Assembly (NCBI RefSeq): GCF_006968745.1
Contig: NZ_CP030118.1
Coordinates: forward strand, 2,244,654-2,308,653
Length of the DNA: 64,000 nucleotides
Origin: Brasilonema sennae CENA114
GTDB lineage: Bacteria; Cyanobacteriota; Cyanobacteriia; Cyanobacteriales; Nostocaceae
Direction: 5' to 3'
The translations under genes were made by a program, and so were the position numbers. Below the pieces are notes generated by a model that saw only the letters and a program-made list of their open reading frames with translations, did not search any database and was not told the DNA's origin. Shown here in pieces: positions 44,503 to 54,346 of the stretch. Position 1 is the first letter of the stretch; each line of letters starts with the position of its first letter.

Positions 44503-45675
44503 ATGGAATCTCTTATCTCTCGGATGCAGGCGGTGCAGTCGCCTATTATTCCAGTTGTCGCGGAACTGATTCAAAGCTGTCCTGGTACTATTTCTTTGGG
44601 ACAGGGTGTTGTTTCTTATAGTCCACCACCCGAAGCTATAGAACTTTTGCCCAAGTTCCTAGCTGAACCAACTAATCATTTATACAAAGCGGTTGAGGGA
44701 ATTTCTCCATTACAAACTGCATTAGCAGCAAAACTACAAGACTTTAATGGTATTGAAATCAATGAGGAAAACTGCATCGTTGTGACAGCAGGTAGCAATA
44801 TGGCGTTTATGAATGCTGTTCTTGCTATCACTTCGGTGGGAGATGAAGTTATTCTCAATACGCCTTACTATTTCAACCATGAAATGGCGATTACTATGGC
44901 GGGTTGTCGTCCGGTAGTCGTCAAATGTGATGAAAATTACCAACTGCGTCCAGAGGCGATCGCCTCTGCTATCACTCCAAAAACACAAGCAGTGGTGACG
45001 ATTTCCCCTAATAATCCCACAGGTGCTGTGTATTCAGAACAAGCGTTGCAGCAAGTGAATCAAATTTGTCATGATCGCGGTATCTACCACATCAGCGATG
45101 AAGCCTATGAATACTTTACCTACAACGGAGTGAAACATATATCTCCCGGTGCATTTGCTGGAAGTAGCAAGTACACGATTTCTCTCTATAGCCTTTCCAA
45201 AGCTTATGGTTTTGCTAGCTGGCGTATTGGTTACATGGTTATCCCCAAACACCTGCTTGTCCCCGTCAAAAAAGTTCAAGACACGATTCTGATTTGTCCG
45301 CCTGTGATTTCCCAGTATGCAGCTTTGGGGGCGTTACAAGCCAAAGACGACTATTTGAAGAATCATATTGCGGCGATCGCCCAAGTAAGACAAGTCGTAC
45401 TTGATTCCCTCAACAGCTTACAAGACTTGTGTACCATTGCTCCTGCTGATGGTGCTTTCTATTTTTTCCTGAAAGTTCATACTCAAGTGGATAGCTTTGA
45501 ACTTGTCAAACGACTCATCCGCGAACATCAAGTCGCAGTGATACCTGGTACAAGCTTTGGGATGGATGATGGATGCTATCTCCGCGTCGCCTACGGTGCG
45601 CTACAAAAACAGACAGCAAAAGAAGGAATTGAACGCTTGGTGAGGGGTTTGCAAAAAATATGTAAGGTGCATTAA
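44503..45675 (+). CDS. Class I/II PLP-dependent aminotransferase
   Basis: 390 residues, fold type I. SCPGTISLGQGVVSY at the N-terminus, YKAVEGISPLQTAL, NAVLAITSVGDEVI, ISPNNPTGAVYS, SDEAYEYF, the PLP lysine in YSLSKAYGFASWRIGY, and the carboxylate-binding Arg in CYLRVAYGAL. Likely an aspartate- or aromatic-type aminotransferase; the amino acid substrate is not fixed by the motifs. No operon partner; a 260-base gap with the infC terminator precedes it. Confidence 0.9.
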   Translation: MESLISRMQAVQSPIIPVVAELIQSCPGTISLGQGVVSYSPPPEAIELLPKFLAEPTNHLYKAVEGISPLQTALAAKLQDFNGIEINEENCIVVTAGSNMAFMNAVLAITSVGDEVILNTPYYFNHEMAITMAGCRPVVVKCDENYQLRPEAIASAITPKTQAVVTISPNNPTGAVYSEQALQQVNQICHDRGIYHISDEAYEYFTYNGVKHISPGAFAGSSKYTISLYSLSKAYGFASWRIGYMVIPKHLLVPVKKVQDTILICPPVISQYAALGALQAKDDYLKNHIAAIAQVRQVVLDSLNSLQDLCTIAPADGAFYFFLKVHTQVDSFELVKRLIREHQVAVIPGTSFGMDDGCYLRVAYGALQKQTAKEGIERLVRGLQKICKVH

Positions 45676-45801
45676 CGCAGTGCGACACACTACCTTTAAA
45701 CTAGAAATCAGTCAAAAAATAAACTTTATCCACAAGACTTGTATTTTGTGGAACATTTTCATCTTAATAACTTGCAAAATTAAAAACACAAAATTAACTG
45801 T

Positions 45802-46245
45802 ATGCCAATTGTTAATCATTTTATAGAAATCGAAACAAAACAAGGAATAAATATTCATAATATTACGTTACAGATTCAAGAGTTGATAGAATCAACCTCA
45901 ATTAAGAATGGTCAAGCTTTGGTCTTTTCGCGCCACACAACGACGGCATTGGCTATTAATGAATATGAAGAAAGATTGTTACAAGATGTCAAAGTTTATT
46001 TGCACAAACTAGCACCAGAATCAGATCGATACTTACATAACGACCTACACTTAAGAGAAAATATTCCTCCAGATGAACCAATGAATGCCCATTCTCACTT
46101 AATGGCAATGACTTTAAGTACGAGTGAAGTTATTCCGATTGTGGATGGAAAATTAGCTTTGGGAACTTATCAATCTGTTTTATTCTTTGAGTTAGATGGA
46201 CCACGTAAAAGGACTATCTTTTGTCAAATTTCTGGGGAGTCGTGA
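45802..46245 (+). CDS. YjbQ family (UPF0047) protein
   Basis: 147 residues with the UPF0047 signature: FSRHTTTALAINEYEERLLQD, HNDLHLRENIPPDEPMNAHSHL with conserved His residues, and LGTYQSVLFFELDGPRKR. Bacterial members have weak thiamine-phosphate synthase activity and a putative metal site; the real role is not settled. It follows the aminotransferase on the same strand by 126 bases. Confidence 0.9.
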   Translation: MPIVNHFIEIETKQGINIHNITLQIQELIESTSIKNGQALVFSRHTTTALAINEYEERLLQDVKVYLHKLAPESDRYLHNDLHLRENIPPDEPMNAHSHLMAMTLSTSEVIPIVDGKLALGTYQSVLFFELDGPRKRTIFCQISGES

Positions 46246-46411
46246 GTGATGAGTTAGGAGTTCAAGCTCAATTCTGGGTTTTTGGCAAGAACCTCACATA
46301 GCAAGCAAGTAGGATAGAGACTGCATATCCTAACAGAATTGGCTCCTATATATAGTAGATTAGAACTTAACGCATTCTACAAATAGGTTATGTAGATACA
46401 AGGAGATGATG

Positions 46412-47125
46412 ATGTTTCAGTCCTTTTCTACAGGGTTAATATTATTATTGATTGTTATTCTGCCCGCTATGGCAATTGCATACGCAATTTCCTACCGCAC
46501 AATCGGGCGTCAAGCCGCTCAAAGGCGCTTGGGTCGCAGTGCTTTGTTGATACTGCTTGCTTTCTTCGTTGCCTTAGGGCTTGGTTCACTAGGCAAATAT
46601 GGGTCGATAAGCTTTAATTTTCTATTTGCAGCTTTTGTGGCGTTATGGCTTTTAAGCTGGAACTGGCGAAAGAGAAAGGCTGGTGCTTTACTACTTGATG
46701 TCGGACGGTTTTCACAAAGCAAATTAATGCTTTGGGTTGGTGTATTGGAAGCACTGTTCGCAGTCTTCAACACTTCGTCGGCGATTAATAAAATTTCAAC
46801 AGGGCTTGGGAATGACACTAAACTGCTAGAAGTTATATCGCAACCGGTTTTGTTTTGGTCGCTAGCCATTTATTTCCTTTCAATGGGATTGAGTAGATTG
46901 GAGTTTCGAGAAAACGGCATCTGCTATATGCTTTCAGTAGTGAAGTGGGAGAAACTGACATCCTACTGGTGGAGCCAAGACAAACCTAACATCGTGACGA
47001 TTGAGTTCAAACAACCACCCTATCTCCTATCAACAGGACTCCGGAGCTTACGAATTCCATCAGCACATCGGGATGCAGTGAAGCAGATTCTGGCTGAGCA
47101 TTTGATGATGACTGATGTCAAGTAA
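46412..47125 (+). CDS. Membrane protein of DUF5673-like type
   Basis: About 237 residues from the third of three tandem ATGs (46406, 46409, 46412); AGGAG at 46401-46405 best fits the last one. Four to five hydrophobic segments fill the first 165 residues. The soluble C-terminal part has LEFRENGICYM, VVKWEKLTSYWWSQDKPN and LRIPSAHRDAVKQIL, the pattern of DUF5673/YcxB-like PH domains that follow membrane helices. Function unknown. Confidence 0.75.
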   Translation: MFQSFSTGLILLLIVILPAMAIAYAISYRTIGRQAAQRRLGRSALLILLAFFVALGLGSLGKYGSISFNFLFAAFVALWLLSWNWRKRKAGALLLDVGRFSQSKLMLWVGVLEALFAVFNTSSAINKISTGLGNDTKLLEVISQPVLFWSLAIYFLSMGLSRLEFRENGICYMLSVVKWEKLTSYWWSQDKPNIVTIEFKQPPYLLSTGLRSLRIPSAHRDAVKQILAEHLMMTDVK

Positions 47126-47508
47126 ATCTTACAGAATTGCTGCGTAAGATAAACGCCATATGTTTTGAGGCAGATAAACCAATTGACTTAAGAACCTGGT
47201 ATATTCTTCGTATAAATCACTTTGTGCAATTAAGTTCAATCAGGGGGTAGATTGCTTGCTGTATGAAACCTTAGTAAAGAGCCTTTTGAAGGTTTTCTTT
47301 CTGAATGGGTATAAGCAGCAAAAGTTTTGCACAACTACCGTAGTTTTACGGAAAAAATGAAATTTTAATTATTACAAAACAAGTTGTCAGGAATTACGTG
47401 TCACGGCAGTGTATCTACAATTGCATATAAAAAAACTGACTAATACTCTGTCTGAAGTCAATTTCACAACAGGGGAATCATCTAAGATAACAAACCGAAA
47501 TAACTACT
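47126..47508. other. Intergenic region upstream of the peptidoglycan-binding gene
   Basis: 383 AT-rich bases with no credible gene, repeat or palindrome seen. Confidence 0.4.
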
Positions 47509-49107
47509 ATGGAAAGAATTGGTTATCTTCAGCTTGCATCAGCAAACGAAGCCTCAACAAGAAATGAGCATACTGCTGTGGGATTTTCTCTTAATCTTTT
47601 TGCTGGGTTGAATTGGAGAAAACTGTCTAATCGTGCAGCGATACATCTTTTATCTGTAACACTGACTTTGGTAGTCTTGAGTATAGCCGAGCGTGCGATA
47701 GCCCAAAGGGCTGACGCTCCGCGTATCGCACTCCAGAAAGTAGGAAGTGGAAGTAGTGGATCTCAAGTCTCAAATATCCAAAGGTGTTTGAGCAATTTAG
47801 GCTATTACAAAGGTCCTGTGACAGGTAAGTTTGCTTCCTTAACTCAGGATGCAGTGATTCGGTTCCAGCGAGCCAATGGACTACCAACTGTTGGATATGT
47901 CGGTGCAAGAACTCAACAACTATTGCAATCTCAATGTCAAAGTCGAAGATCTAATCAAAGATCGCGAGTGAGTGTTAGCACTGATTTGCGATCAGGTAGC
48001 AGTGGTCAAGCAGTCGCTAGATTGCAACAAAATTTAGGGCGTTTAGGTTTCTTTAATGGTCCTGTGACAGGTAATTTTGGTTCAGAAACTCAGCAAGCAG
48101 TCATCAGATTCCAGCAATCACGTGGAATACGTGCTGATGGTGTTGTTGGTGCGAGAACAGAAGAAGCAATACGCACCAGTTTTAACACAAATGATTCCTC
48201 AGTCAGTGTTAACACTTATCAAGACACAAATAATTCCTCAGTCAGTGTTAGCAGTTACCAAGACACAAATAATTCCTCTAATTCCTCAGTCAGTGTTAGC
48301 AATTACCAAGATGGCGTCGGTGGAGATAGCTTACCAAATGCTTTGAATGTGGGTGACTCAGGTGCTCAGGTGAGAGGATTGCAACAGGATTTGCAGCAGC
48401 TGAGCTACTTTAGGGTGAATCCAACTGGTTATTTTGGTCGAACAACTCAAGAAGCTGTAGCACGTTTTCAGCAAGATCATGAAATCACACCCAACGGTAT
48501 TGCTGACTCACAAACCTTGGGAGCAATAAGCACAGCTTTAGCACAACAAGGTAATGGACAAAATTATGGACAAAGTAATGGGCAAAATTACGGCCAAAAT
48601 TATGGACAAAGTAATGGGCAAAATTACGGCCAAAATTATGGACAAAATTATAGTTGTTCGACCACCGGAGATATCTGTCAGGGTGAGACAAGTCAGCGAG
48701 TGACCACCATACAACAGCGTTTGCAGAATTTAGGATTTTTTAAAGGTAATGTCACTGGTTTTTATGGTCCTGCAACCAGAGATGCTGTGGTTCAATTTCA
48801 GCGAAACTCTCGCTTAGAAACAACAGGATCTGTCAATTTTCAAACTTGGCAAGCATTAGGTTTGACCAACAACCCGAACAACTCTACAGGATTGAACCCT
48901 AAAGAGAATCGCTATGTTGTTCTCATCCCGATTTCTAGAAACGACACTTTAAATGAAGTGCGTCAATATATACCGGAAGCTTTCCGCGCTGAATCTAGAC
49001 TCGGTCCCTATGTCAATGCTGGACAATTTAGAGAACGCTCACAAGCAGAAGATTTGTCTAAGTGGTTACGTTCACGTGGGTTAGATGCACGGGTAGAATA
49101 CTTCTAA
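47509..49107 (+). CDS. Exported protein with four peptidoglycan-binding domains and a SPOR-like C-terminus
   Basis: 532 residues. A hydrophobic segment at about 45-65 acts as signal or anchor. Four PG_binding_1 domains follow (about 80-143, 163-220, 280-340, 395-450), recognised by GSSGSQVSNIQRCLSNLGYY, GPVTGKFASLTQDAVIRFQ and GARTQQLL type sequences. Between domains 2 and 3 lies a Ser/Asn linker of three 39-base repeats; between 3 and 4 a GQNYGQ repeat. The end (NAGQFRERSQAEDLSKWLRSRGLDARVEYF) resembles a SPOR-like domain, cited by its core RSRGLDARVEYF. It likely binds cell-wall glycan. Confidence 0.88.
   Translation: MERIGYLQLASANEASTRNEHTAVGFSLNLFAGLNWRKLSNRAAIHLLSVTLTLVVLSIAERAIAQRADAPRIALQKVGSGSSGSQVSNIQRCLSNLGYYKGPVTGKFASLTQDAVIRFQRANGLPTVGYVGARTQQLLQSQCQSRRSNQRSRVSVSTDLRSGSSGQAVARLQQNLGRLGFFNGPVTGNFGSETQQAVIRFQQSRGIRADGVVGARTEEAIRTSFNTNDSSVSVNTYQDTNNSSVSVSSYQDTNNSSNSSVSVSNYQDGVGGDSLPNALNVGDSGAQVRGLQQDLQQLSYFRVNPTGYFGRTTQEAVARFQQDHEITPNGIADSQTLGAISTALAQQGNGQNYGQSNGQNYGQNYGQSNGQNYGQNYGQNYSCSTTGDICQGETSQRVTTIQQRLQNLGFFKGNVTGFYGPATRDAVVQFQRNSRLETTGSVNFQTWQALGLTNNPNNSTGLNPKENRYVVLIPISRNDTLNEVRQYIPEAFRAESRLGPYVNAGQFRERSQAEDLSKWLRSRGLDARVEYF
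47689..47731. repeat. Dispersed repeat inside the peptidoglycan-binding gene
   Basis: GAGCGTGCGATAGCCC, AAA, GGGCTGACGCTC with flanking GTATCGCAC is a GC-rich palindromic repeat of the type dispersed in this window. It is translated in frame as RAIAQRADAPRIAL, just after the signal segment. Confidence 0.65.
48561..48650 (+). repeat. Tandem repeat encoding GQNYGQ units
   Basis: A 36-base unit (core AATTATGGACAAAGTAATGG) is present about twice plus partial copies, coding for a flexible Gly/Gln/Asn/Tyr linker. Confidence 0.85.
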
Positions 49108-49129
49108 TGGTTAAGAGCTATGAGCTAAG

Positions 49130-49160
49130 AGTGAGGAGTTATGAGTTATAACTCCTCACT
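49130..49160 (+). terminator. Stem-loop after the peptidoglycan-binding gene
   Basis: AGTGAGGAGTTAT (49130-49142) and ATAACTCCTCACT (49148-49160) are perfect 13-base arms with a five-base loop. The following T tract is weak. Confidence 0.75.
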
Positions 49161-49208
49161 GTTGATTTGTGTAACTTGATTCCTCACTTTTCGCGTAATC
49201 TAAAGATA

Positions 49209-50081
49209 ATGGCAGAAACTCGTATTGGGATTATTGGTGGCAGTGGTTTATACAAAATGGACGCCCTCAAAAATATCGAAGAGGTACAAGTCCAGACACC
49301 TTTTGGTTCTCCATCGGATGCTTTGATACTGGGAACTTTAGAGGGTACACGAGTTGCTTTTTTAGCGCGTCATGGTCGCAATCACACGCTGTTGCCTTCC
49401 GAGTTGCCATTTCGCGCCAATATTTATGCAATGAAGCAACTGGGTGTGGAGTATCTGATCTCTGCTTCTGCTGTCGGTTCTTTGAAAGAAGAAGTAAAAC
49501 CATTGGATATGGTGGTTCCCGATCAATTTATTGATAGAACGAAAAATCGGGTTTCAACGTTTTTCGGTGAGGGGATTGTTGCTCATATCGCTTTTGGTGA
49601 TCCGATTTGTAAAAATTTGGCAGTTGTTGTTGCAGAGGCGATTGCCTCCCAAAACTTACCAGATATCACTGTCCATCGTGGTGGTACTTATGTGTGTATG
49701 GAGGGACCAGCATTTTCAACAAAGGCGGAATCCAATCTTTACCGCAGTTGGGGCGCAACGGTGATTGGAATGACCAATTTACCAGAGGCGAAGTTAGCAC
49801 GGGAAGCAGAGATTGCCTATGCTACGCTTGCTTTAGTGACTGATTATGATTGTTGGCATCCAGATCACGATAACGTGACAGTGGACATGGTCATTGCTAA
49901 TTTGCAGCGAAATGCACTCAACGCTCAGAAAGTCATTCAAGAAACAGTGCGGCGTTTGAGCGAAAATCCACCCTCAAGTGATGCACATTCAGCGCTAAAG
50001 CATGCGATTTTGACAAACTTAGATAAAGCTCCCGCAGCAACTAAAGAAAAGTTGGGGTTGTTGTTGAAAAAGTATATCTAG
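49209..50081 (+). CDS. mtnP: S-methyl-5'-thioadenosine phosphorylase
   Basis: About 290 residues from the ATG at 49209 ([17 protein letters not shown]). The frame is open to 49167, but family members begin here. IIGGSGLY, the phosphate-binding [26 protein letters not shown], and the purine-site [14 protein letters not shown] followed by VTDYDCWH. It splits methylthioadenosine into adenine and 5-methylthioribose 1-phosphate for methionine salvage, a pathway that also uses the SAM made by MetK in this window. Confidence 0.95.
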   Translation: MAETRIGIIGGSGLYKMDALKNIEEVQVQTPFGSPSDALILGTLEGTRVAFLARHGRNHTLLPSELPFRANIYAMKQLGVEYLISASAVGSLKEEVKPLDMVVPDQFIDRTKNRVSTFFGEGIVAHIAFGDPICKNLAVVVAEAIASQNLPDITVHRGGTYVCMEGPAFSTKAESNLYRSWGATVIGMTNLPEAKLAREAEIAYATLALVTDYDCWHPDHDNVTVDMVIANLQRNALNAQKVIQETVRRLSENPPSSDAHSALKHAILTNLDKAPAATKEKLGLLLKKYI

Positions 50082-50663
50082 AAACGAGAGTATCATACAA
50101 ACACCAAAATTGCGCGTACGCCTGCGGTACGCTTTGCGTACCGCAGGAGCGTGCTGCAGCCGTACACGAAGCGTTCATCTATAGTATCTGGTTGGTAATC
50201 ATTATTACTGTTTTGAAGCAATACTGTCAGGGTGTTTCCTTTCCCATAAGTACCTCTAAAGTCATAACACTTTTCTAAGCAACCTTTTGGGCAATTTACG
50301 TCTTATAGCAGATATCGATTAATGCCCAATGGCAGAATTTCTTACCTCATTCCAGGTGTTATTATTTTTTACAGTGAAGGTAGAACAGTGAGTAAGCGTG
50401 CTTGATGAGGGTTTCCCGACAGAGGTATCTGGTTACTCCAGCGCCCTTGGTAGATTATCCCTCCGCAGGCTCTGGCGAACCCGAAGGGTGAAAGTAGAAC
50501 AGGCTGCATCAGTTACCAATCATTTACAGTTAGAAAAACTTGTCTACCATCACAAAAAAAAGCTGACGTGTATCACAACCAAGTTATATTACCGAGATAT
50601 AGGGGATAATATAACTTGTGAGGAGAAAACGGAAGCAACTTGTATCAGAAAGGTGAAAATATT
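50082..50663. other. Repeat-containing gap between mtnP and the pentapeptide gene
   Basis: 582 bases. A strong hairpin CCTGCGGTACGC, TTT, GCGTACCGCAGG lies at 50121-50147 within a GC-rich dispersed repeat (about 50108-50175). A second GC-rich block at about 50435-50495 (GGCGAACCCGAAGGGTG) is an inverted match to the repeat at 40884-40942. A frame open across it (50398-50667) is coded largely by repeat DNA and is not accepted as a gene. Confidence 0.65.
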
Positions 50664-51119
50664 ATGAAAGCCAAACTTATAGCACTTTTAACCTTAGTGA
50701 CTCCCCTAGTCTTGGCTAGTTCAGTGAATGCAGCGAATCCACAGCATGTTAAGAAGCTACTTGCTACTGGGGAATGTGCAAAGTGTGATCTATCGAAAGC
50801 AAACCTCAGCGGTGCACATTTAATCGGTGCTGACTTGAGAGATGCTAATCTTCAAGGAGCAAATTTAACAAAGGCAAATCTTGAAGGTGCTGATCTTACA
50901 GGTGCTAATTTAGCCGGCGCTAACATGACGTCAACTTTAGCGACTAATGTTGATTTCAAGAAAGCCAATCTTAATAAAGTGAATTTCACTCGTGCTACGA
51001 TTCACGATTCTAATGTGTATGGGGCATCGATGAATGACCTCAATATTACTAATGCCGAAATATCTAACACAGGCATAGGTATCGGTGGTGAAGACGCAGA
51101 AGTTCCTGATTGGAAATAA
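50664..51119 (+). CDS. Exported pentapeptide-repeat protein
   Basis: 151 residues from the ATG at 50664. A signal peptide (KLIALLTLVTPLVLASSVNA, cleavage near residue 24) is followed by a Cys-x2-Cys pair (GECAKCDLS) and about ten pentapeptide repeats of the A(D/N)Lxx type, for example LSGAHLIGADLRDANLQGAN. This folds as a right-handed quadrilateral beta-helix. Lumenal or periplasmic. The CxxC next to the repeats recalls thylakoid-lumen pentapeptide proteins; function unknown. Confidence 0.88.
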   Translation: MKAKLIALLTLVTPLVLASSVNAANPQHVKKLLATGECAKCDLSKANLSGAHLIGADLRDANLQGANLTKANLEGADLTGANLAGANMTSTLATNVDFKKANLNKVNFTRATIHDSNVYGASMNDLNITNAEISNTGIGIGGEDAEVPDWK

Positions 51120-51257
51120 AGCTTACGATAGCATTGATTCTGGGAACAAGAGAATAGGGATTGGTAAACTCCTTGCACACAAATTCTCTGTTTGTTTCAT
51201 TGGTTTAGCTGATTGAGTCACTCTGTAAGTTAGGACAGCCTGAGAAAGAGGTTATGT

Positions 51258-51278
51258 AGGGCGATGAATTATCGCCCT
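51258..51278. repeat. Short dispersed hairpin AGGGCGAT
   Basis: AGGGCGAT and ATCGCCCT with a five-base loop, preceded by TGT; located between convergent genes and similar in style to the hairpin at 57634-57666. Confidence 0.65.
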
Positions 51279-51412
51279 GTGGAAAGCTGACATCTTGTAT
51301 TGTTGTCATGTATTGGCGACGGGACTCTAGACTTATTTCGACAGCTAAACGCTAAGCTGTTTACATACAGAGACTTTTGGATAAATAGTCTTATTTATTT
51401 TTGTCCAGCTAC

Positions 51413-52312
51413 TTATTGCTGAAGTCGGGGATTGTCGCGAGTGTGTTCTACTCTAGTCAAAAATTCGTCTAACACTTGCAGAAATCTTTCTGTTTCTTCC
51501 AGATGAGGCATATGTGAACTGTTTTCAAACAGTACCCACTCTGAATCAGAAATACCTTGCTTTAATTTTTCTACACAAGCTGGGGTTACCTCATCATACC
51601 TACCAGAAAGCAGCAGTGTCGGTACAAAAATTTCACTCAATCGATTTTCAAGACTCCAGTCGATGATTTTGCCAGCGCCGCGAAACTCTGTACCAACTTT
51701 GCTGTATGCTTTAGTCAAACAACTAGGCCAAGGGTTTAAACGACAGAGAAAAGAATGGTTAAAGACCTCCATAGCCTGTTTATATTCTGGCTGTTGAGTT
51801 GTACCTGCGGTTTCATGTTTACTAATAATCTCTTTGATTTCTGCTGGTAGATCATTCATCAACTTATAAGCTTCACTCACAAATTGCTGAATGTTGGCAG
51901 GTGTATTAGCTAAAATCAGACTTGCTAAACCAGTTGCTTGAGAAAGAGTATGTTCTAGTGCCAAACAACCACCCCATGATTGTCCAAAAAGATGGATTTG
52001 CTCTAAGTTTAAAGTGCTGCGGATGGCTATAAGTTCATCTTTAAATAAATCAATGGAATATAAATTTGCGTCAGTAGGGCGATCGCTATTTCCACATCCT
52101 AGTTGATCGTAGAATATAACTTGCCTTCCCGTGTTAGCGATCGCTTCTAATGGTTCCAAGTAATCGTGGGGTACTCCTGGTCCTCCATGAATACACAAAA
52201 GAGGTAGTTTGTCTTCTGCTTCTTGGTTCGGTTTAACAATGCGATACCACACTTGATGCTCACGAAACGAGATAAAGCCTTCAACGGCAGAAGTTGATGA
52301 CTGTTGATTCAT
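51413..52312 (-). CDS. Proline-iminopeptidase-like alpha/beta hydrolase
   Basis: 299 residues. Oxyanion-hole HGGPG (42-46), YDQLGCGNSDRP (68-79), nucleophile elbow GQSWGG with Ser112, acid in SGRYDEVTP (about 244) and His in SSHMPHLEE (about 272). These are the hallmarks of proline iminopeptidase / tricorn-interacting factor F1-type enzymes, which cleave N-terminal proline or act on small amides. No signal peptide; cytosolic. Single gene. Confidence 0.9.
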   Translation of the reverse strand: MNQQSSTSAVEGFISFREHQVWYRIVKPNQEAEDKLPLLCIHGGPGVPHDYLEPLEAIANTGRQVIFYDQLGCGNSDRPTDANLYSIDLFKDELIAIRSTLNLEQIHLFGQSWGGCLALEHTLSQATGLASLILANTPANIQQFVSEAYKLMNDLPAEIKEIISKHETAGTTQQPEYKQAMEVFNHSFLCRLNPWPSCLTKAYSKVGTEFRGAGKIIDWSLENRLSEIFVPTLLLSGRYDEVTPACVEKLKQGISDSEWVLFENSSHMPHLEETERFLQVLDEFLTRVEHTRDNPRLQQ

Positions 52313-52639
52313 ACAAGTAGCAAAAAATTAGCAATAGTATTTACAATAACTTGATTTGTATATCTATAAACTATTTTAAGTAGTGAAAAACTCTTATACT
52401 TAGCCATATTGAAATCCGGCTTTTATTATAAACTGGTATTTAAAATAAAAGCAGGCGATAAGCCCGAGGACTTCGGTGTGAGCGCGATCCCTGAGCTTGC
52501 CGAAGGGCAGTCGAATGCTTGACGCTGCACCTATAGCGATGGTGAACTGAATAATTAAGGTATTCAATCCACCATTGTTTCGTTGAGTTACTAATGAAAG
52601 CTGACGTAGTTAAACCTTGACTCGTCGGAGCAGTTAGCT
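52313..52639. other. Intergenic region with a dispersed repeat
   Basis: 327 bases; a GC-rich dispersed repeat block (GCCCGAGGACTTCGG, then CTGAGCTTGCCGAAGGGCAG) lies at about 52458-52530. No gene seen. Confidence 0.55.
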
Positions 52640-52834
52640 TTATTCCTTATCTACTTTTTCAATATCATCAGGTGTACCACTGGCAGAAATTTTTGATGTG
52701 CCAGATTTACCTGCACCGGAGTTGCCGCCAGAAGCGCCAGCACCGCCAGAGTGTTTAGAATCCGTGTTTCCTTGTTCTTCCTGGAGTTGTTCAAGGCGGT
52801 TTTTTTCTTGAGCTTTATCTTTTTGATCAGCCAT
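52640..52834 (-). CDS. Small Gly/Ser-rich hydrophilic protein
   Basis: 64 residues: a charged N-terminus (ADQKDKAQEKNRLEQLQEEQ), a Gly/Ser/Ala-rich middle (SGGAGASGGNSGAGKSG) and an acidic end (TPDDIEKVDKE). Very hydrophilic and probably disordered. No recognised family. Composition and an ATG in a gene-sized frame make it a plausible real gene; stress-related hydrophilin-like roles are only a guess. No clear ribosome site. Confidence 0.5.
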   Translation of the reverse strand: MADQKDKAQEKNRLEQLQEEQGNTDSKHSGGAGASGGNSGAGKSGTSKISASGTPDDIEKVDKE

Positions 52835-53599
52835 ATCTTATTTACATTTTTCGGGCTTGGTTTAGCTGTTAACTCTACCATTTTCCCTATTTTATATCTT
52901 GCACCTAACGGGATAAGCGCTGGCTTGGTTTTTTTAGTATAAAGAATTACTTCTTATGAGCAATTATGAGCGGAAACTGGGGCGGGTACGGCTTAGCCTA
53001 TGGGAAAATTTACACTTCCGTAAAGCTGCTGGACGCCCGATGTCACTCTGAGGTAAATCCGCTTTTGGAGGTAAAGACGTTTATCAAATGGTTGTAGTAT
53101 TCTAAGAAAGACGTAACTTTTGAGAATTTTTACCCAAACTCGAAACGTAAGATATTAATAATGTCAATAAGTATAAATATTGGTGAAATGTCCTCCTCAA
53201 AGATAAGAGCATAAGATAGGCTAAATATAGGGTAAAATCGGCATTTAGACTTGTCTAAATACAAGATGAGCTAATTTTTGCATGATTTGTATTTAGATGA
53301 GTACCATGATTAGCAACCTACATAGCGTGGGATAACCATACATTTGAGAGTGTAGTCCATTAAAAAATCGACTTAGAATGCTACCTCTAAGCCATACTAA
53401 TTAGGTAATAGCTACTGCCCTGTTAGTGCTTTTCTACCTTGTAGTTGATGAAGTGGTAATGGAAGCGCAATTATGGTTATAGGTAGCTAGAACGAGCGTT
53501 GTACCTCAAAGTCAGTTGTGCTAACGTACCAGTGCATCGTTTAGTCAACAACCTTTTGGTTGTAACTGTCCGGATAAAAGTAACTCAAGTCTGAAAATT
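52835..53599. other. Long non-coding region upstream of the CAAD gene
   Basis: 765 bases with no credible gene. It contains the nested inverted repeats at 53243-53296 (separate entry). The remaining sequence shows no tRNA or known riboswitch pattern. Confidence 0.5.
53243..53296. promoter_or_regulatory. Nested inverted repeats, candidate operator cluster
   Basis: ATTTAGAC (53243-53250) and GTCTAAAT (53253-53260) are a perfect palindrome with a two-base centre. The right arm is reused: CTAAATACAA (53255-53264) pairs with TTGTATTTAG (53287-53296). Thus three related half-sites lie in 54 bases, about 300 bases upstream of the CAAD gene. No known regulator was recognised. Confidence 0.5.
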
Positions 53600-54049
53600 A
53601 TGGAAGCCCAAATGCAAGAACCAGAAATAGTGGAAACTAAGTCTCCAGAAGCAACGATGGCAAATATCAACAATCAAACAGGCAGCATAACGAAACTCCA
53701 GCCAAGCGTGCAGTCTCAAGATCAATGGCTAAAATACGGAGAACAAGTTTCTGGCTTTTTAGCGACACTGCCCGAATATCTGGGAAGCTTCTTTAATAGA
53801 TACAAACAGCCCCTGGTTAGCATTGGTTTGATTGTGGCAGCAATTGTCGCGGTCAAGATAGTTTTGGCGGTATTGGATGCTTTGAATGACATTCCTTTGG
53901 TATCACCAACCTTTGAATTAATTGGTATTGGTTACTCTACATGGTTTATTTACCGCTATCTACTCAAAGCCTCAACTCGGCAAGAGTTAACTGATGAGAT
54001 TACAACTCTCAAGTCACAAGTTGTTGGCAAGGAAATTTCGGAAAGCTAA
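53600..54049 (+). CDS. CAAD domain thylakoid membrane protein (CURT1-like)
   Basis: 149 residues. A disordered N-terminus of about 50 residues, an amphipathic helix (WLKYGEQVSGFLATLPEYLGSFF, cited core GFLATLPEYLGSFF), two membrane helices (about 72-92 and 102-123) and a C-terminal amphipathic helix STRQELTDEI. This is the CAAD/CURT1 topology; CURT1-type proteins curve thylakoid membranes and CAAD domains anchor aminoacyl-tRNA synthetases. Stand-alone versions are typical of cyanobacteria. A terminator follows about 300 bases later. Confidence 0.88.
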   Translation: MEAQMQEPEIVETKSPEATMANINNQTGSITKLQPSVQSQDQWLKYGEQVSGFLATLPEYLGSFFNRYKQPLVSIGLIVAAIVAVKIVLAVLDALNDIPLVSPTFELIGIGYSTWFIYRYLLKASTRQELTDEITTLKSQVVGKEISES

Positions 54050-54346
54050 GTAGCTGCGAAGGAAACTGCATATCGTTGGTTTTGAATTGTCTGCCTGAAA
54101 CACTTGGTGAACGTCAAATTACAATGCCTCATGACTGGGTAAATCCAGTTCTGCATGAGTGTTTCCTGACAGTGCCTGTAAGCGCAAAGCGCACGGCTGC
54201 TGCTTTAGGGAATGGCGCAGCCGTGCCTATGGCACAGGATATAGGTGTACCATAGGCATAGTGCTTCGCCCAGGGTAATAGCAAATCAATAGAGTATTGT
54301 CGGGCATTATCAGCGTCTTGAGATCAAAGTCTGAAATTGACAAAGC

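Noticed and set aside
50398..50667. 89-codon open frame ahead of the pentapeptide gene
   Set aside because: Much of it is dispersed-repeat DNA, there is no similarity, and it overlaps the real gene start.
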